A stretch of 64,000 bases of DNA from Actinomycetota bacterium (GCA_016870715.1 VGAL01000002.1:34204-98203); one strand, 5' to 3'; positions 41,840 to 52,080 are shown, numbered from the stretch's first letter. Made by a program: numbers and translations. Notes: generated from the sequence alone by a model not told the origin.

Positions 41840-43411
41840 ATGAGCGGTGATATTCATACCACTGCAGGCAAGATCGATGATTTGCGTTCTCGCCTTGACG
41901 AAGCAACCCATGCAGGTTCGCAACGCGCAATTGAAAAACAGCATGCAAAAGGGAAAATGACCGCGCGCGAGCGGATTGCTGCGCTCGTTGATCCTGGTTC
42001 ATTCACCGAGTTCGATGAACTTGCTCGCCATCGCTCTACCGCCTTCGGGATGGAAAAAGAACGCCCCTACGGCGATGGCGTTGTCACAGGCTATGGGAGC
42101 GTTGATGGCAGACAAATTGCGCTCTTCTCTCAAGATTTCACGGTGATGGGCGGCAGTCTGGGCGAAGTGTTCGGCGAAAAAATTCTCAAAGTCATGGACT
42201 TCGCACTCAAAGCGGGAATTCCCCTCGTAGGCATCAATGATTCTGGTGGAGCGCGAATTCAAGAAGGTGTGGTCTCACTCGGGCTTTATGGAGAGATTTT
42301 TCGCCGTAATGCGCGAATGTCTGGAGTCATCCCGCAGATTTCACTCATTCTTGGTCCATGCGCAGGCGGTGCGGTCTACTCACCTGCAATGACGGATTTC
42401 ACCATCATGGTCGAAGGCACTTCGCATATGTTCATCACCGGACCTGAGGTAATCAAGGCAGTCACTGGCGCTGATGTTGAAATGGAGGAACTTGGTGGTG
42501 CTCGTACTCACAACACCAAAACAGGAAACTCGCACTATCACGCAGCAAATGAATTAGATGCAATCGATTACGTAAAGAACCTCTTGGCATTCTTACCAAG
42601 CAACAATCGAGATCGAGCACCAATTTTTCCCGTTGCCCACAGGAATGAAATTCACAGTGCAGATTTAGCGCTCAACTCCATCATCCCTGATAGCCCTAAC
42701 CAGCCATATGACATGAAGAACGTAATTAAGACGATCATGGACGAGGGTGAATTCTTGGAGATTCAAGAGTCTTTCGCGCCAAATATTGTCATTGGATTCG
42801 GACGAATTGAAGGACATGCAATTGGCGTAGTTGCGAATCAACCTCTACAACTGGCGGGAACCCTAGATATCGATGCGAGCGAGAAGGCAGCTCGTTTTGT
42901 CAGAACGTGCGATGCCTTTAACGTTCCCATTCTCACTCTCGTAGATGTGCCTGGATTCTTGCCAGGCACTGATCAGGAGTGGAATGGAATTATTCGTAGA
43001 GGTGCCAAACTTCTTTACGCCTATGGTGAAGCAACTGTTCCGTTGGTTACCCTCATCACTCGCAAGGCTTACGGTGGTGCTTACGATGTTATGGGCTCAA
43101 AGCATCTTGGCGCCGACATTAATTTTGCATGGCCTACTGCACAAATCGCAGTCATGGGAGCGCAAGGTGCGGTCAATCTCTTATACCGCCGAGAACTTGC
43201 CGCAGCAGAGGATGTAGAAACGCTCCGAAAGAATTTGATGACCGAATACGACGATACCCTCGCTAACCCATACCTAGCTGCTGAGCGTGGCTTCATCGAT
43301 GCAGTCATCGAGCCCGCCCAAACTCGCGTGAATATCGCTCGAGCCTTTCGGGCCCTTCGCAACAAACGGGTAGAACTCCCTCCGCGTAAACATGGGAACA
43401 TTCCACTGTGA
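41840..43411 (+). CDS. accD: Acyl-CoA (propionyl-CoA) carboxylase beta subunit, carboxyltransferase
   Basis: 523 residues with two crotonase-like carboxyltransferase halves: [41 protein letters not shown] in the first; [15 protein letters not shown] and [12 protein letters not shown] in the second. It moves carboxyl from biotin to acyl-CoA. The pathway partner mutase encoded convergently suggests propionyl-CoA as substrate; acetyl-CoA cannot be excluded. Four bases overlap the tiny accE gene (GTGA), followed by maf and accA in one operon. Confidence 0.92.
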   Translation: MSGDIHTTAGKIDDLRSRLDEATHAGSQRAIEKQHAKGKMTARERIAALVDPGSFTEFDELARHRSTAFGMEKERPYGDGVVTGYGSVDGRQIALFSQDFTVMGGSLGEVFGEKILKVMDFALKAGIPLVGINDSGGARIQEGVVSLGLYGEIFRRNARMSGVIPQISLILGPCAGGAVYSPAMTDFTIMVEGTSHMFITGPEVIKAVTGADVEMEELGGARTHNTKTGNSHYHAANELDAIDYVKNLLAFLPSNNRDRAPIFPVAHRNEIHSADLALNSIIPDSPNQPYDMKNVIKTIMDEGEFLEIQESFAPNIVIGFGRIEGHAIGVVANQPLQLAGTLDIDASEKAARFVRTCDAFNVPILTLVDVPGFLPGTDQEWNGIIRRGAKLLYAYGEATVPLVTLITRKAYGGAYDVMGSKHLGADINFAWPTAQIAVMGAQGAVNLLYRRELAAAEDVETLRKNLMTEYDDTLANPYLAAERGFIDAVIEPAQTRVNIARAFRALRNKRVELPPRKHGNIPL

Positions 43412-43575
43412 TCAAAATCCTCAAAGGTGCTGGTAACGATTTAGAGATTAAAGCGATTGAGCAAGCGCTCGTGATGCGCACCGCACAATGCGCTACATCT
43501 GATAAAACTCATGGTGAGTACGGCAAACCCATTTTGCGTACCTCCATAGAGCCAGAAAGCGCCGAGCGCTCTTGA
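43408..43575 (+). CDS. accE: Acyl-CoA carboxylase epsilon subunit (AccE-like)
   Basis: A 55-residue protein starting with GTG at 43408, overlapping the accD stop by four bases. Its N-terminus [20 protein letters not shown] matches the small helical epsilon subunits of actinobacterial carboxylases, which follow accD and tether subunits or raise activity. The body is short and the C-terminus polar, without the usual proline-rich or tryptophan end. Identification is from position, size and N-terminus. Confidence 0.75.
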   Translation: MIKILKGAGNDLEIKAIEQALVMRTAQCATSDKTHGEYGKPILRTSIEPESAERS

Positions 43576-43577
43576 TC

Positions 43578-44177
43578 ATGGAAATAATTCTTGCCTCAGC
43601 CTCTAGCGCACGGACCAAGTTGCTGCGCGATGCGAAGATTCCGCACTCTGTTGTAGTGAGTGGAATAGATGAAGAAGCAGGGGTGTTTACCACCCTTTCG
43701 CCGAGTGAAATGGTTCTTGCACTTGCCACTGCAAAAGCGCGAGCTGTTGCTTCCATGAATACTGGAAGGAATGTTCTCGTTATTGGAGCGGACTCGACCT
43801 TGGAATTTGATGGTCGTGCGATGGCTAAACCGGGCAAGGCTGAAGTAGCGATCTCTTGGTGGCAAAATTATCGCGGTCTATCTGGGAAGTTACATACTGG
43901 GCAGAGCGTTATCGATGTGGCTAAAGGAGAGAGTGCGAGCGCGCTTTCGACTACGGAAATTTCTTTCGCCCAACTCACCGATGAAGAGATTCGCTCTTAC
44001 GTCGCCACAGAAGAGCCCTTGTCTCTGGCAGGTGGTGCATCTCTTGATGGAATTGGCTCACCATATATTTCGCATATATCTGGTGATGCCTCAGGAGTTC
44101 TAGGATTAAGCATGAATCACTTACGAGAATTGTTTAGCCAACTTGGTTATCCCTGGCACTCCTTAAGGGCGAAATAA
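43578..44177 (+). CDS. maf: Maf-like nucleoside triphosphate pyrophosphatase
   Basis: 199 residues. [14 protein letters not shown] at the N-terminus is the Maf signature; [10 protein letters not shown] carries the catalytic aspartate and KPGKAEVA follows. Maf enzymes hydrolyse non-canonical nucleotides such as dTTP/UTP or modified forms and are tied to septum control. Starts at TTG 43572 (overlapping the accE stop) or ATG 43578; the ATG is chosen. In many actinobacteria maf lies inside the acyl-CoA carboxylase operon, as here. Confidence 0.92.
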   Translation: MEIILASASSARTKLLRDAKIPHSVVVSGIDEEAGVFTTLSPSEMVLALATAKARAVASMNTGRNVLVIGADSTLEFDGRAMAKPGKAEVAISWWQNYRGLSGKLHTGQSVIDVAKGESASALSTTEISFAQLTDEEIRSYVATEEPLSLAGGASLDGIGSPYISHISGDASGVLGLSMNHLRELFSQLGYPWHSLRAK

Positions 44178-44179
44178 GC

Positions 44180-45895
44180 ATGCCAGACATCTCACGAGTC
44201 TTAATCGCCAATCGTGGTGAGATTGCAATTCGGATTGCTCGCGCCGCGCGCGATCATGGAATTACCCCTATTGCTGTCTACGCGGATGGCGATCGAAATG
44301 CCCAACATGTTCTCGCATGTGATGAGGCCTACGCACTTAATGGCGCTACTGCAGGCGAGAGTTACCTCAATATTGAGAAGATAATTTCAGTTGCGCGCAC
44401 TGCACAAGCTGACGCTATTCATCCGGGGTATGGATTTCTCTCCGAGAATGCAACTTTCGCTCAAGCGGTATTCGATGCTGGCTTGATCTGGATTGGCCCG
44501 CCACCTCAGGCGATAGCCGCTCTGGGCGACAAGGTCTCGGCGCGGAAGATTGCCGCGAAAGTTGGTGCTCCGCTCGTTGCCGGAACTGCTGATCCTGTCG
44601 AAAGTTCAGCCGAAGTAATTACCTTCGCTCAACAGCGCGGTCTGCCTGTTGCTATCAAAGCAGCGCATGGTGGCGGTGGCCGAGGCCTGAAAGTTGCTCG
44701 AACTCTGGCGGAGATCCCTGAGCTATTTGATTCAGCTGTCCGCGAAGCCGTTGCCGCATTTGGCAGAGGTGAATGTTTCGTCGAACGATATCTCGATCGC
44801 CCCCGCCACGTTGAGACTCAAGTTCTTGCTGATTCCCATGGAAATGTCGTAGTCGTTTCTACTCGCGATTGCTCATTGCAACGACGTCATCAGAAACTAG
44901 TTGAAGAGGCGCCAGCGCCATTTCTGAGTAAGGCTCAGATTGATCAACTCTATTCGGCTAGTAAAGCAATTATCAAAGAGGCGGGTTATGTTGGTGCGGG
45001 TACCTGTGAATTCCTTGTTGGTCTCGATGGAACTATCTCTTTCCTTGAGGTGAATACGCGATTACAAGTGGAGCATCCTGTGAGTGAGGAGGTGACAGGA
45101 CTTGATTTGGTTCGAGAACAGTTCCGAATTGCCGCGGGAGAGAGATTGTCCTTTTCCGATCCAGAGATTCGGGGTCACTCCATAGAGTTTCGAATTAACG
45201 GTGAAGATCCTGGAAAGAATTTCCTTCCTACACCGGGGGTAATTACCGCGTGGAAAACTCCATCAGGACCTGGGGTGCGCGTTGATTCAGGATTTACAAC
45301 TGGAGATGTGATCAGCGGGAATTTCGATTCACTATTAGCGAAATTGATTGTGACAGGTTCAACTCGCGCTCAAGCGCTCGAGCGAGCTCGTCGCGCGCTT
45401 GATGAATTCGTAGTAGATGGAATCGCCACCGCTCTGCCCTTTCATAGAGCAGTTGTCCGTGATGGCGCTTTTACATCAGATCCATTTCGAGTATTCACTG
45501 GCTGGATTGAGAGCGAATTTGATAATCAGATTCCACCATTTACCGGAACGGCTGAAGCTCACGATGATCAAGTGATTGAACGCCTTGTGGTTGAGGTGGA
45601 TGGACATCGATTGGAAGTGGGTTTGGTCAGCGAGCAACCGAAACGTCGCCGCTCACACTCTGTTCAATCTTTCAAAAATCGAGGGGATGCTCTTACCAGT
45701 CCCATGCAGGGCACAGTGGTCAAGATTGCAGTGCATGATGGTGATGAGGTCGCTGAAGGTGATTTGATCGTGGTGTTGGAGGCTATGAAAATGGAGCAAC
45801 CGCTCATCGCTCATAAGTCGGGACGAATCCATGGATTAGTAATGGCGGTCGGTAGCAATATCGCTAGTGGCGCCACCATCTGTGAGATTAAGTAG
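44180..45895 (+). CDS. accA: Acyl-CoA carboxylase alpha subunit (biotin carboxylase plus biotin carrier)
   Basis: 571 residues, AccA3 type. Biotin carboxylase domain (about 1-445): [13 protein letters not shown], the glycine loop [27 protein letters not shown]. The C-terminal biotinyl domain has EAMKMEQP, whose lysine (about 536) is biotinylated by BirA. It makes carboxybiotin with ATP and bicarbonate for AccD. Starts two bases after maf. It meets the convergent mutase gene with no bases between the two stop codons. Confidence 0.94.
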   Translation: MPDISRVLIANRGEIAIRIARAARDHGITPIAVYADGDRNAQHVLACDEAYALNGATAGESYLNIEKIISVARTAQADAIHPGYGFLSENATFAQAVFDAGLIWIGPPPQAIAALGDKVSARKIAAKVGAPLVAGTADPVESSAEVITFAQQRGLPVAIKAAHGGGGRGLKVARTLAEIPELFDSAVREAVAAFGRGECFVERYLDRPRHVETQVLADSHGNVVVVSTRDCSLQRRHQKLVEEAPAPFLSKAQIDQLYSASKAIIKEAGYVGAGTCEFLVGLDGTISFLEVNTRLQVEHPVSEEVTGLDLVREQFRIAAGERLSFSDPEIRGHSIEFRINGEDPGKNFLPTPGVITAWKTPSGPGVRVDSGFTTGDVISGNFDSLLAKLIVTGSTRAQALERARRALDEFVVDGIATALPFHRAVVRDGAFTSDPFRVFTGWIESEFDNQIPPFTGTAEAHDDQVIERLVVEVDGHRLEVGLVSEQPKRRRSHSVQSFKNRGDALTSPMQGTVVKIAVHDGDEVAEGDLIVVLEAMKMEQPLIAHKSGRIHGLVMAVGSNIASGATICEIK

Positions 45896-47443
45896 TTACC
45901 AACTCTCTGGAGCGCGGTAACTCCCCCAAGCGCTTCGCAACGCATCTGAAATCTCGCCCACTGTTGCATCTGCAAGTAAAGCCGCTTTGAGTGCAGGAAG
46001 CAGATTCTGATCACTTTGAGCGGTTGCTACTACCGATTTTAGGGAGTTATCAACGCGATCACGATCGCGATTCTTTCGCAACGTAGCCAACTTGGCGCTC
46101 TGTTCATGCGCAACCGATTCATCAACTCGTAAAGGTTTGTAAGGTTCCGCTGGCGATATGTACTCATTAACACCAACAATAAGTCGAGTCTTTGCCTCAA
46201 TTTCTTGCGCAATTCGATAGGAATTCTTTTCAATCTCACTCTTTTGGAATCCTGCTTCCACTCCAGCAACGGCGCCACCCATTTCATCAACTTTATACAT
46301 TAGCGCCTGAATCTCATCAACCAATTCGGTAGTCATACTCTCGACCGCGGCTGATCCAGCAAGCGCATCGACAGTTCGTGCTAAGTCACTCTCATGAGCG
46401 ATCACTTGTTGAGTGCGAAGGGCAAGTAGCGCAGCCTTTTCGGTCGGCAAACCCAGCGCCTCATCAAAAGAGTTGGTATGAAGGGATTGGGTACCACCCA
46501 AAACCGCTGCAACCGCCTGCAGAGTCACGCGTACGAGGTTTAATTCTGGTTGTGCAGCAGTAAGTTGTACACCCGCAGTCTGCGTATGAAATCGAAGGTG
46601 CATTGCACGTTCATTAGTGATGCCATAGCGCTCTTTGATGATTCGAGCCCACACTTGGCGCGCAGCCCGGAATTTTGCAATCTCCTCCAATACAGTTGTT
46701 CGCGCGACGAAGAAAAAACTCATACGCGAGGCGACCTGCTCCACACTCAATCCTCGACTCTGAGCTGCATCGAGATAGGCAATCGCATTGCTGAGTGTAA
46801 ATGCAATCTCTTGAACTGGATTAGCTCCAGCCTCTGCCATGTGATACCCCGAAACTGAAATCGTGTTCCACTTTGGCAATTCACGCGCGCAATAATCAAA
46901 AGTGTCACAAATCAAACGCATCGAAGGCTTTGGTGGATAAATATATGTGCCCCGAGAGATGTATTCCTTCAAAATATCATTTTGAATTGTTCCGCTGATC
47001 TCTGCACCAGGCACACCTTGTTCAGCTGCCACGATCTCATACATCAGTAACAGAATCGCTGCGGGAGCATTGATTGTCATAGACGTTGAAACTTTATCTA
47101 GTGGTATTCCTTTGAAGAGTTGGCGCATATCATCGAGGGAGTCGATTGCCACTCCCACTCGACCTACTTCGCCTAGGGATTGAGGAGCATCAGAGTCAAA
47201 GCCCATCTGTGTTGGCAAATCAAAGGCAACCGAAAGTCCACCAGTTCCAGCGCTTACCAACTGGTGGTAGCGCTCATTCGATTCTTCTGCCGAACCAAAT
47301 CCTGCATATTGGCGCATCGTCCATGGCTTACGTAAATACATCTCTTGATAAATACCGCGAGTGAAGGGAAATTCACCTGGCCGTTCGCCATCTGTGACGT
47401 AATCAGGTTTGATGGGAAGACCCGATTCCGAATTCCAACTCAT
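45896..47443 (-). CDS. mutB: Methylmalonyl-CoA mutase, catalytic subunit without B12 domain
   Basis: 515 residues: the TIM-barrel catalytic part only. The B12-binding domain is a separate gene at 60783-61175. Two residues that decide the substrate are readable: Tyr46 in RQYAGF and Arg164 in ISRGTYIYPP, equivalent by gapless count to Tyr89 and Arg207 of Propionibacterium methylmalonyl-CoA mutase; isobutyryl-CoA mutases have Phe and Gln there. His201 in SGYHMAEAG matches the catalytic His244. It should convert methylmalonyl-CoA to succinyl-CoA after the carboxylase. TAAGAT six bases before the ATG at 47443 indicates a leaderless mRNA, so no cobalamin riboswitch is present. Confidence 0.88.
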   Translation of the reverse strand: MSWNSESGLPIKPDYVTDGERPGEFPFTRGIYQEMYLRKPWTMRQYAGFGSAEESNERYHQLVSAGTGGLSVAFDLPTQMGFDSDAPQSLGEVGRVGVAIDSLDDMRQLFKGIPLDKVSTSMTINAPAAILLLMYEIVAAEQGVPGAEISGTIQNDILKEYISRGTYIYPPKPSMRLICDTFDYCARELPKWNTISVSGYHMAEAGANPVQEIAFTLSNAIAYLDAAQSRGLSVEQVASRMSFFFVARTTVLEEIAKFRAARQVWARIIKERYGITNERAMHLRFHTQTAGVQLTAAQPELNLVRVTLQAVAAVLGGTQSLHTNSFDEALGLPTEKAALLALRTQQVIAHESDLARTVDALAGSAAVESMTTELVDEIQALMYKVDEMGGAVAGVEAGFQKSEIEKNSYRIAQEIEAKTRLIVGVNEYISPAEPYKPLRVDESVAHEQSAKLATLRKNRDRDRVDNSLKSVVATAQSDQNLLPALKAALLADATVGEISDALRSAWGSYRAPESW

Positions 47444-47449
47444 CTGTGA

Positions 47450-47455
47450 ATCTTA
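47450..47455 (-). promoter_or_regulatory. Leaderless-type -10 element of the mutase catalytic gene
   Basis: TAAGAT on the minus strand, six bases before the ATG at 47443. The spacer to the divergent carboxypeptidase gene is 69 bases. Confidence 0.45.
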
Positions 47456-47512
47456 TCTCTCTCGGAGTGGCAAAGGGAAAAAATCTATTATCAATCAATA
47501 CTCTCACTCACT

Positions 47513-48460
47513 ATGGCTCGCATTACCTCTGTCAACATGAGAGGCACCCGACGTACCACTCTGGTAGTTGCACTCGCCTCTGCAATGTTTTTAAGCGCGA
47601 TGGCCGGTAGCGCCGATGGCAAGCAGGTGATTGGCGGTGGAAGGTTGGGTGAGAGCGGAGTCATCGTCAATTCAGTCGAAGGTGATGGGGTATCTGCTCC
47701 GCCAAGCACCTCTGCACTCTCCTACGTGATCGCAGACTTCGAAACTGGTGAAGTTCTTGCTGCCAAAAATCCACATAAGAAATTGCCACCAGCTAGTACC
47801 TTAAAAACTTTGACAGCACTTACTTTGATGTCTCGAATAAACATGGATAAGCGCTATAAAGCCTCATGGCGTGAAGCTAGCATAATTGGTAACAAGGTAG
47901 GCATGTGGAAGAACCGCACCTACACCGTGCGAGATATTTGGTACGGATTGATGTTGGGGTCAGGCAATGATGCGGGGGTCGCTTTAGCAACAATGAGTGG
48001 AGGAATTAAGAAAACTTCCGCTCTCATGCTCGCCAAAGCGCGTTCAATTCAAGCATATGACACCATCCCAAAAAGCCCTCATGGTCTAGATACGCCTGGT
48101 CAAGTCTCGAGCGCATACGACCTTGCCTTGATTGCTCGCGCGGCCATGAAAGAGAAGAATTTTAGAAAGATTGTTGCAACTAAGACCTACGTATTCCCGA
48201 AATCTGGTCCACGAAATGTCGATCGTAAGATTAGAAATTTGAATAAATTAATCTTTACTTATCCCGGTGTCATAGGGGTAAAGACTGGTTACACCACTAA
48301 GGGGCGAAATACTTATATTGGAATCGCCGAACATGATGGGCGGACAATCATCATTACCTTTATGCACCTTAGATATGGCCGAGATGCATTGGCGAAAAAG
48401 TTATTTGACTGGGGATTTGAGGCTGTTGGAAAGGTCGAACCAGTCGGTGAATTGGTCTGA
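47513..48460 (+). CDS. Serine-type D-Ala-D-Ala carboxypeptidase (S11, PBP5-like)
   Basis: 315 residues. Signal peptide (about 1-36, cut after AGSADG-like region). Penicillin-binding motifs in order: PASTLK (SxxK, about 95-100), SGND (SxN, about 151-154) and VKTGYT (KTG, about 260). It trims the terminal D-Ala of peptidoglycan pentapeptides outside the membrane. No C-terminal anchor is evident, so it may be soluble or held by the signal peptide. TACTCT lies eight bases before the ATG at 47513; a second ATG is at 47537. Confidence 0.9.
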   Translation: MARITSVNMRGTRRTTLVVALASAMFLSAMAGSADGKQVIGGGRLGESGVIVNSVEGDGVSAPPSTSALSYVIADFETGEVLAAKNPHKKLPPASTLKTLTALTLMSRINMDKRYKASWREASIIGNKVGMWKNRTYTVRDIWYGLMLGSGNDAGVALATMSGGIKKTSALMLAKARSIQAYDTIPKSPHGLDTPGQVSSAYDLALIARAAMKEKNFRKIVATKTYVFPKSGPRNVDRKIRNLNKLIFTYPGVIGVKTGYTTKGRNTYIGIAEHDGRTIIITFMHLRYGRDALAKKLFDWGFEAVGKVEPVGELV

Positions 48461-48463
48461 TTC

Positions 48464-49465
48464 CTACGATCGGGGAAGTAATCCCAGGGATTTATAAACA
48501 ATTGAAAGCGTCTTCGAGGCCACCGCTTCTGCACGCTGCGCACCTTCGCTCAAAATATCCAGAAGCGCTTGCTCATCGTGGAGGTAGCCAAGCGCAGCCT
48601 CTCGTATTGGCCTGAGAGTCTCTGTCACGATTTCAGCAACATCTTTCTTGAAATCACCGTAACCCTTGCCTACATAGTCGGCTTCAATACTTGCCACAGT
48701 GCGACCAGAGATTGCGCTGCAGATTGAGAGTAAATTGCTAATTCCCGGCTTATTTGCCTCGTCGAAAGTGACATCTCGACCGGTATCAGTGACCGCGCTC
48801 TTGATTTTCTTCACATTTGCCTCGGGGGTATCAAGAAGCTCGATCACTCCAGCCAAACTCGTTGCAGACTTACTCATTTTTGATGTTGGCTCTTGCAAGT
48901 CCATGATTTTTGCAGTGCTTTTAAGAATGTGCGCCCCGGGAACTGTAAAGACCTCGCCAAAACGAGAGTTAAATCGCTGGGCCAAATCCCGCGTAAGTTC
49001 GATATGTTGACGTTGATCTTCTCCAACTGGGACCAATTCAGGTTGATAAAGCAAGATGTCTGCGGCCTGGAGCATGGGATATGTAAATAGTCCCACCACC
49101 GTTCTATCCGTACCACTCTTCTGTGATTTATCTTTAAATTGGGTCATCCGGTTAGCCTCACCAAATCCCGTGATGCACTCAAAAACCCAACCGAGTTGGT
49201 TATGAGCCGGAACGTGAGATTGAATGAAAAGCGTTGATTTTTTCGGGTCTATTCCGATTGCCAGTAATTGGGCCGCTGATGCAAGAATCCGTTTTCGCAA
49301 CAGCGCAGGATCCACTTCGACAGTTAGAGCATGAAGGTCGACGATGCAGTAGTAGGTATCATGAGTGCTTTGCAACTCCACCCACTGGCGGAGCGCACCA
49401 AGATAATTTCCTAAATGAAATGAATCATGTGTTGGTTGAATGCCAGAGAGAACGCGTTCTGTCAT
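48464..49465 (-). CDS. trpS: Tryptophan--tRNA ligase
   Basis: 333 residues, class I synthetase. [18 protein letters not shown] holds the HIGH-type motif (FHLGN) and TSKMSKSA the KMSKS loop. Charges tRNA-Trp. The ATG at 49465 lies seven bases after the stop of the CBS/CorC gene, so the pair is probably co-transcribed; no strong ribosome site is seen at normal spacing. Three bases separate its end from the convergent carboxypeptidase gene. Confidence 0.95.
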   Translation of the reverse strand: MTERVLSGIQPTHDSFHLGNYLGALRQWVELQSTHDTYYCIVDLHALTVEVDPALLRKRILASAAQLLAIGIDPKKSTLFIQSHVPAHNQLGWVFECITGFGEANRMTQFKDKSQKSGTDRTVVGLFTYPMLQAADILLYQPELVPVGEDQRQHIELTRDLAQRFNSRFGEVFTVPGAHILKSTAKIMDLQEPTSKMSKSATSLAGVIELLDTPEANVKKIKSAVTDTGRDVTFDEANKPGISNLLSICSAISGRTVASIEADYVGKGYGDFKKDVAEIVTETLRPIREAALGYLHDEQALLDILSEGAQRAEAVASKTLSIVYKSLGLLPRS

Positions 49466-49472
49466 CGTCTAC

Positions 49473-50795
49473 TTATCTACTCTCTCCAGAAACATTTCCT
49501 GGCGTCTGTGATAAAAGTACCCGAAGCATCGCTGGTCGCTTACCTTCGACGCTCTCAACCAACAACTGACAACCTTCCAATTCAATAGCATCCCCCACTT
49601 CGGCGATTCGCCCCAGTTTATGGGTCACCAATCCACCGATACTTTCATACGGTCCTTCAGGGAATTGATAATTGATTTCATTGCTGGCTTCTGAGAGATT
49701 CGTTAAACCATCAATATGGAACTCGCCAACGTTTCCCTCGCGCACTTCGTCAATTTCATGATGGTCATATTCATCCCTGATATCACCGACAAATTGTTCA
49801 ACTAGATCCTCGAGCGTGATAATGCCATCTGTCCCACCATATTCATCGACCACAATCGCGATATGTGAGCCATCCGCGCGCATTTTTGAGAGCACCGGTA
49901 AGAGTTCACGAGTGCCCGGGATAAATTCAATTGTTCGAACGAGGTCTCCTATTCGAGTTTGGCGCTCATAAAGTTCTGGGTCGAGAAGATCGCGTACGTT
50001 GATAAATCCAATAATGTCATCAAAGGATCCTTTGACTACTGGATACCGTGAATGCCCAGTTTCAATGATAATTTTCACCGCTTGTCCGACAGTCAATTCA
50101 CTATCAAGAAAATCTACTTCTGTGCGAGGAACCATGATCGAATGGATCTGGCGATCGCTTGCTTCAAAGACTTCCTCGACAATCTCCTTCTCGGCGTGTG
50201 TGAATGCATGATGTCCACTAAGCAGGTCAATTAACTCTTCCTCGCTCATTTGTTCTCGGGCAGCTTTAGGATCAACGCCAGCGGCGCGAACGAGAAGGTC
50301 GGTTGATTTTGAGAGTAACCAGATAATTGGTCGGAACAATCTGGCAATAACTTCGACAACCCCTGCACTTGCTAACGAGATTGGCACTGCGCGAACAATC
50401 GCAATTCGTTTCGGAGTCAACTCTCCGATAATCAAAGAGATATACGCGATGATTAACGTCAATCCAATAAGGGAAACCAATTCGGCAGCGCTCGTGCGTA
50501 GCCCTAGATCTTCAAGGAATGGAATGAGGTATCGCCCTAAACGCTCCGCGCCAATGGCGGCAGAGAGAAAACCAAAGACGGTAATTCCCACCTGAATCGC
50601 CGCGAGAAAGCGGTTCGGGCTCGCGGTGAGCGCAGCCACCCGCGCCCCACGCTTACCTGTTCCCGCCATCTGTTTGATCTGAGACTCCCGAAGGGAGATC
50701 AGGGCTATCTCAGCGGCTACCAGGAAGGATGAGAGGGCTATTAAGGCAAGGACGATGGCGATATCGCCAACCAGTTCCCCTACAGAGCCCGCCAC
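49473..50795 (-). CDS. CNNM/HlyC-CorC family membrane protein
   Basis: 440 residues: DUF21/CNNM membrane domain (about 1-200, four helices, AEIALISL and SLIIGELTPKRIAI), a CBS pair (about 215-340, MVPRTEVDFLD) and a C-terminal CorC/HlyC domain (about 350-430, DGLTNLSEASNEIN). Family members are linked to magnesium or cobalt efflux; the haemolysin name is historical. Start is GTG at 50795, with TACCCT six bases upstream. Confidence 0.92.
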   Translation of the reverse strand: MAGSVGELVGDIAIVLALIALSSFLVAAEIALISLRESQIKQMAGTGKRGARVAALTASPNRFLAAIQVGITVFGFLSAAIGAERLGRYLIPFLEDLGLRTSAAELVSLIGLTLIIAYISLIIGELTPKRIAIVRAVPISLASAGVVEVIARLFRPIIWLLSKSTDLLVRAAGVDPKAAREQMSEEELIDLLSGHHAFTHAEKEIVEEVFEASDRQIHSIMVPRTEVDFLDSELTVGQAVKIIIETGHSRYPVVKGSFDDIIGFINVRDLLDPELYERQTRIGDLVRTIEFIPGTRELLPVLSKMRADGSHIAIVVDEYGGTDGIITLEDLVEQFVGDIRDEYDHHEIDEVREGNVGEFHIDGLTNLSEASNEINYQFPEGPYESIGGLVTHKLGRIAEVGDAIELEGCQLLVESVEGKRPAMLRVLLSQTPGNVSGESR

Positions 50796-50801
50796 CGCTC
50801 A

Positions 50802-50807
50802 AGGGTA
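50802..50807 (-). promoter_or_regulatory. Leaderless-type -10 element of the CNNM gene
   Basis: TACCCT on the minus strand, six bases before the GTG at 50795. Confidence 0.45.
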
Positions 50808-50909
50808 GCGAAATGGAGGCGGACGCGCTCTGGAGACTTCCGCAGAGCCCCTATTTCAGGTACTTTCTCCCCGTCCTCATCCGAGGATGACCTATCTCCA
50901 ACGGATCGT

Positions 50910-50927
50910 CCGGCACGTACCTGCCGG
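50910..50927 (+). promoter_or_regulatory. Hairpin in the leader of the sugar-ABC ATPase gene
   Basis: CCGGCA (50910-50915) and TGCCGG (50922-50927) form a perfect six-base stem with a six-base loop. It ends just before the purine-rich ribosome site GGGAGAGGGAG. A second short inverted repeat, GAGCG-AA-CGCTC, follows directly up to the ATG. The role could be mRNA stability or a repressor site; the sequence does not decide. Confidence 0.5.
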
Positions 50928-50945
50928 GAGAGGGAGCGAACGCTC

Positions 50946-52034
50946 ATGGCAATTGTTGTATTCGATAAAGCAAGTCGTACCTATCCAGGTACCACCCGTC
51001 CTGCAGTAGACCAACTTGATCTCGTCGTCAATGACGGAGAGTTCCTCGTGCTTGTTGGCCCATCAGGTTGCGGAAAGTCAACATCCCTTCGAATGCTCGC
51101 AGGACTTGAAGATGTTGATACCGGTTCTATCCGTATCGGCGATCGTGATGTCACTCATGTGGCGCCAAAAGATCGCGATATTGCGATGGTCTTCCAGTCT
51201 TATGCGCTTTACCCACACATGACTGTGGCAGAGAACATGGGCTTTGCATTGAAGATCGCCGGAGTAAATAAAGATGAGCGCGCACGTCGCGTTCAAGATG
51301 CGGCAAAGTTGCTCGATCTCGAGCCTTACCTCGCGCGTAAACCAAAGGCGCTCTCTGGTGGACAACGCCAGCGCGTGGCTATGGGTCGCGCAATCGTTCG
51401 CGAACCACAGGTCTTCCTCATGGATGAGCCGCTATCAAACCTCGATGCGAAACTTCGCGTCGCTACCCGTACCCAGATTGCAGCGCTACAGCGCCGCCTC
51501 GGAATCACCACTGTCTATGTGACTCACGATCAAGTCGAAGCTATGACCATGGGTGATCGTGTAGCAGTTCTCAAGGATGGTCTCCTCCAGCAAGTAGATT
51601 CCCCACGTAACCTCTATGACAAGCCAGCAAATGCATTCGTCGCTGGATTCATCGGCTCTCCTGCGATGAACTTGATCACTGCGCCTGTATCCGGTGGCCA
51701 AGCTTCACTTGGTAACTTCAAAGTTAGCGTTCCTGCATCCGCTGGCGCATCGGCAATCGTCGGTGTTCGCCCAGAAGGCTTCAAGCCAACCGGAGCTGGA
51801 CAAGGCTTTGATATCAAGGTCGATGTTGTTGAAGAGCTCGGTTCTGATGCGTTCGTCTATGGAAAGCCTGTCGCATCGGGTATCTCCCTTACCAATGCCA
51901 GTGCAGAAGAGGGTGCTCAAGTCATCGTTCGTTGGGATCCAAAGAATCCACCGAAGGCTGGCGACACTGTCTCGGTCACTGCAGATACATCTGCAGTACA
52001 CGTCTTCGATGCAGCATCAGGCAAGCGCCTCTAA
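50946..52034 (+). CDS. ugpC: Sugar ABC transporter ATPase (UgpC/MsmK/MalK type)
   Basis: 362 residues. Walker A GPSGCGKST at 38-46, Q-loop FQSYALYPH near 83-91, signature LSGGQ at 136-140, Walker B FLMDEPLSNLDAK near 157-169, H-loop VTHDQ near 192, then a C-terminal OB/TOBE domain (about 240-360). No permease or binding-protein gene is adjacent, so it probably serves several carbohydrate importers, as the shared MsmK ATPases do. Regular codon use with many C-ending codons looks like a highly expressed gene. It has its own leader and ends in the clearest terminator of the window. Confidence 0.92.
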   Translation: MAIVVFDKASRTYPGTTRPAVDQLDLVVNDGEFLVLVGPSGCGKSTSLRMLAGLEDVDTGSIRIGDRDVTHVAPKDRDIAMVFQSYALYPHMTVAENMGFALKIAGVNKDERARRVQDAAKLLDLEPYLARKPKALSGGQRQRVAMGRAIVREPQVFLMDEPLSNLDAKLRVATRTQIAALQRRLGITTVYVTHDQVEAMTMGDRVAVLKDGLLQQVDSPRNLYDKPANAFVAGFIGSPAMNLITAPVSGGQASLGNFKVSVPASAGASAIVGVRPEGFKPTGAGQGFDIKVDVVEELGSDAFVYGKPVASGISLTNASAEEGAQVIVRWDPKNPPKAGDTVSVTADTSAVHVFDAASGKRL

Positions 52035-52042
52035 GTCATCAT

Positions 52043-52080
52043 AAAAAACCCGCCTCTAGTTCACTAGGGGCGGGTTTTTT
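52043..52080. terminator. Bidirectional intrinsic terminator between ugpC and idh
   Basis: A run of A, the arm CCCGCC (52049-52054), a short imperfect extension TCTAG/CTAG around a TTCA loop, the complementary arm GGCGGG (52069-52074) and a run of six T. Read on either strand it gives a GC-rich hairpin followed by U residues, so it serves both convergent units. Confidence 0.93.

Noticed and set aside
45896-47443. Isobutyryl-CoA mutase
   Set aside because: The two deciding positions are Tyr and Arg, as in methylmalonyl-CoA mutase, not Phe and Gln. Ethylmalonyl-CoA or another substrate is still not excluded.
50820-50945. Riboswitch before the ABC ATPase
   Set aside because: Only one short hairpin and a small inverted repeat are present; no conserved aptamer core could be recognised.
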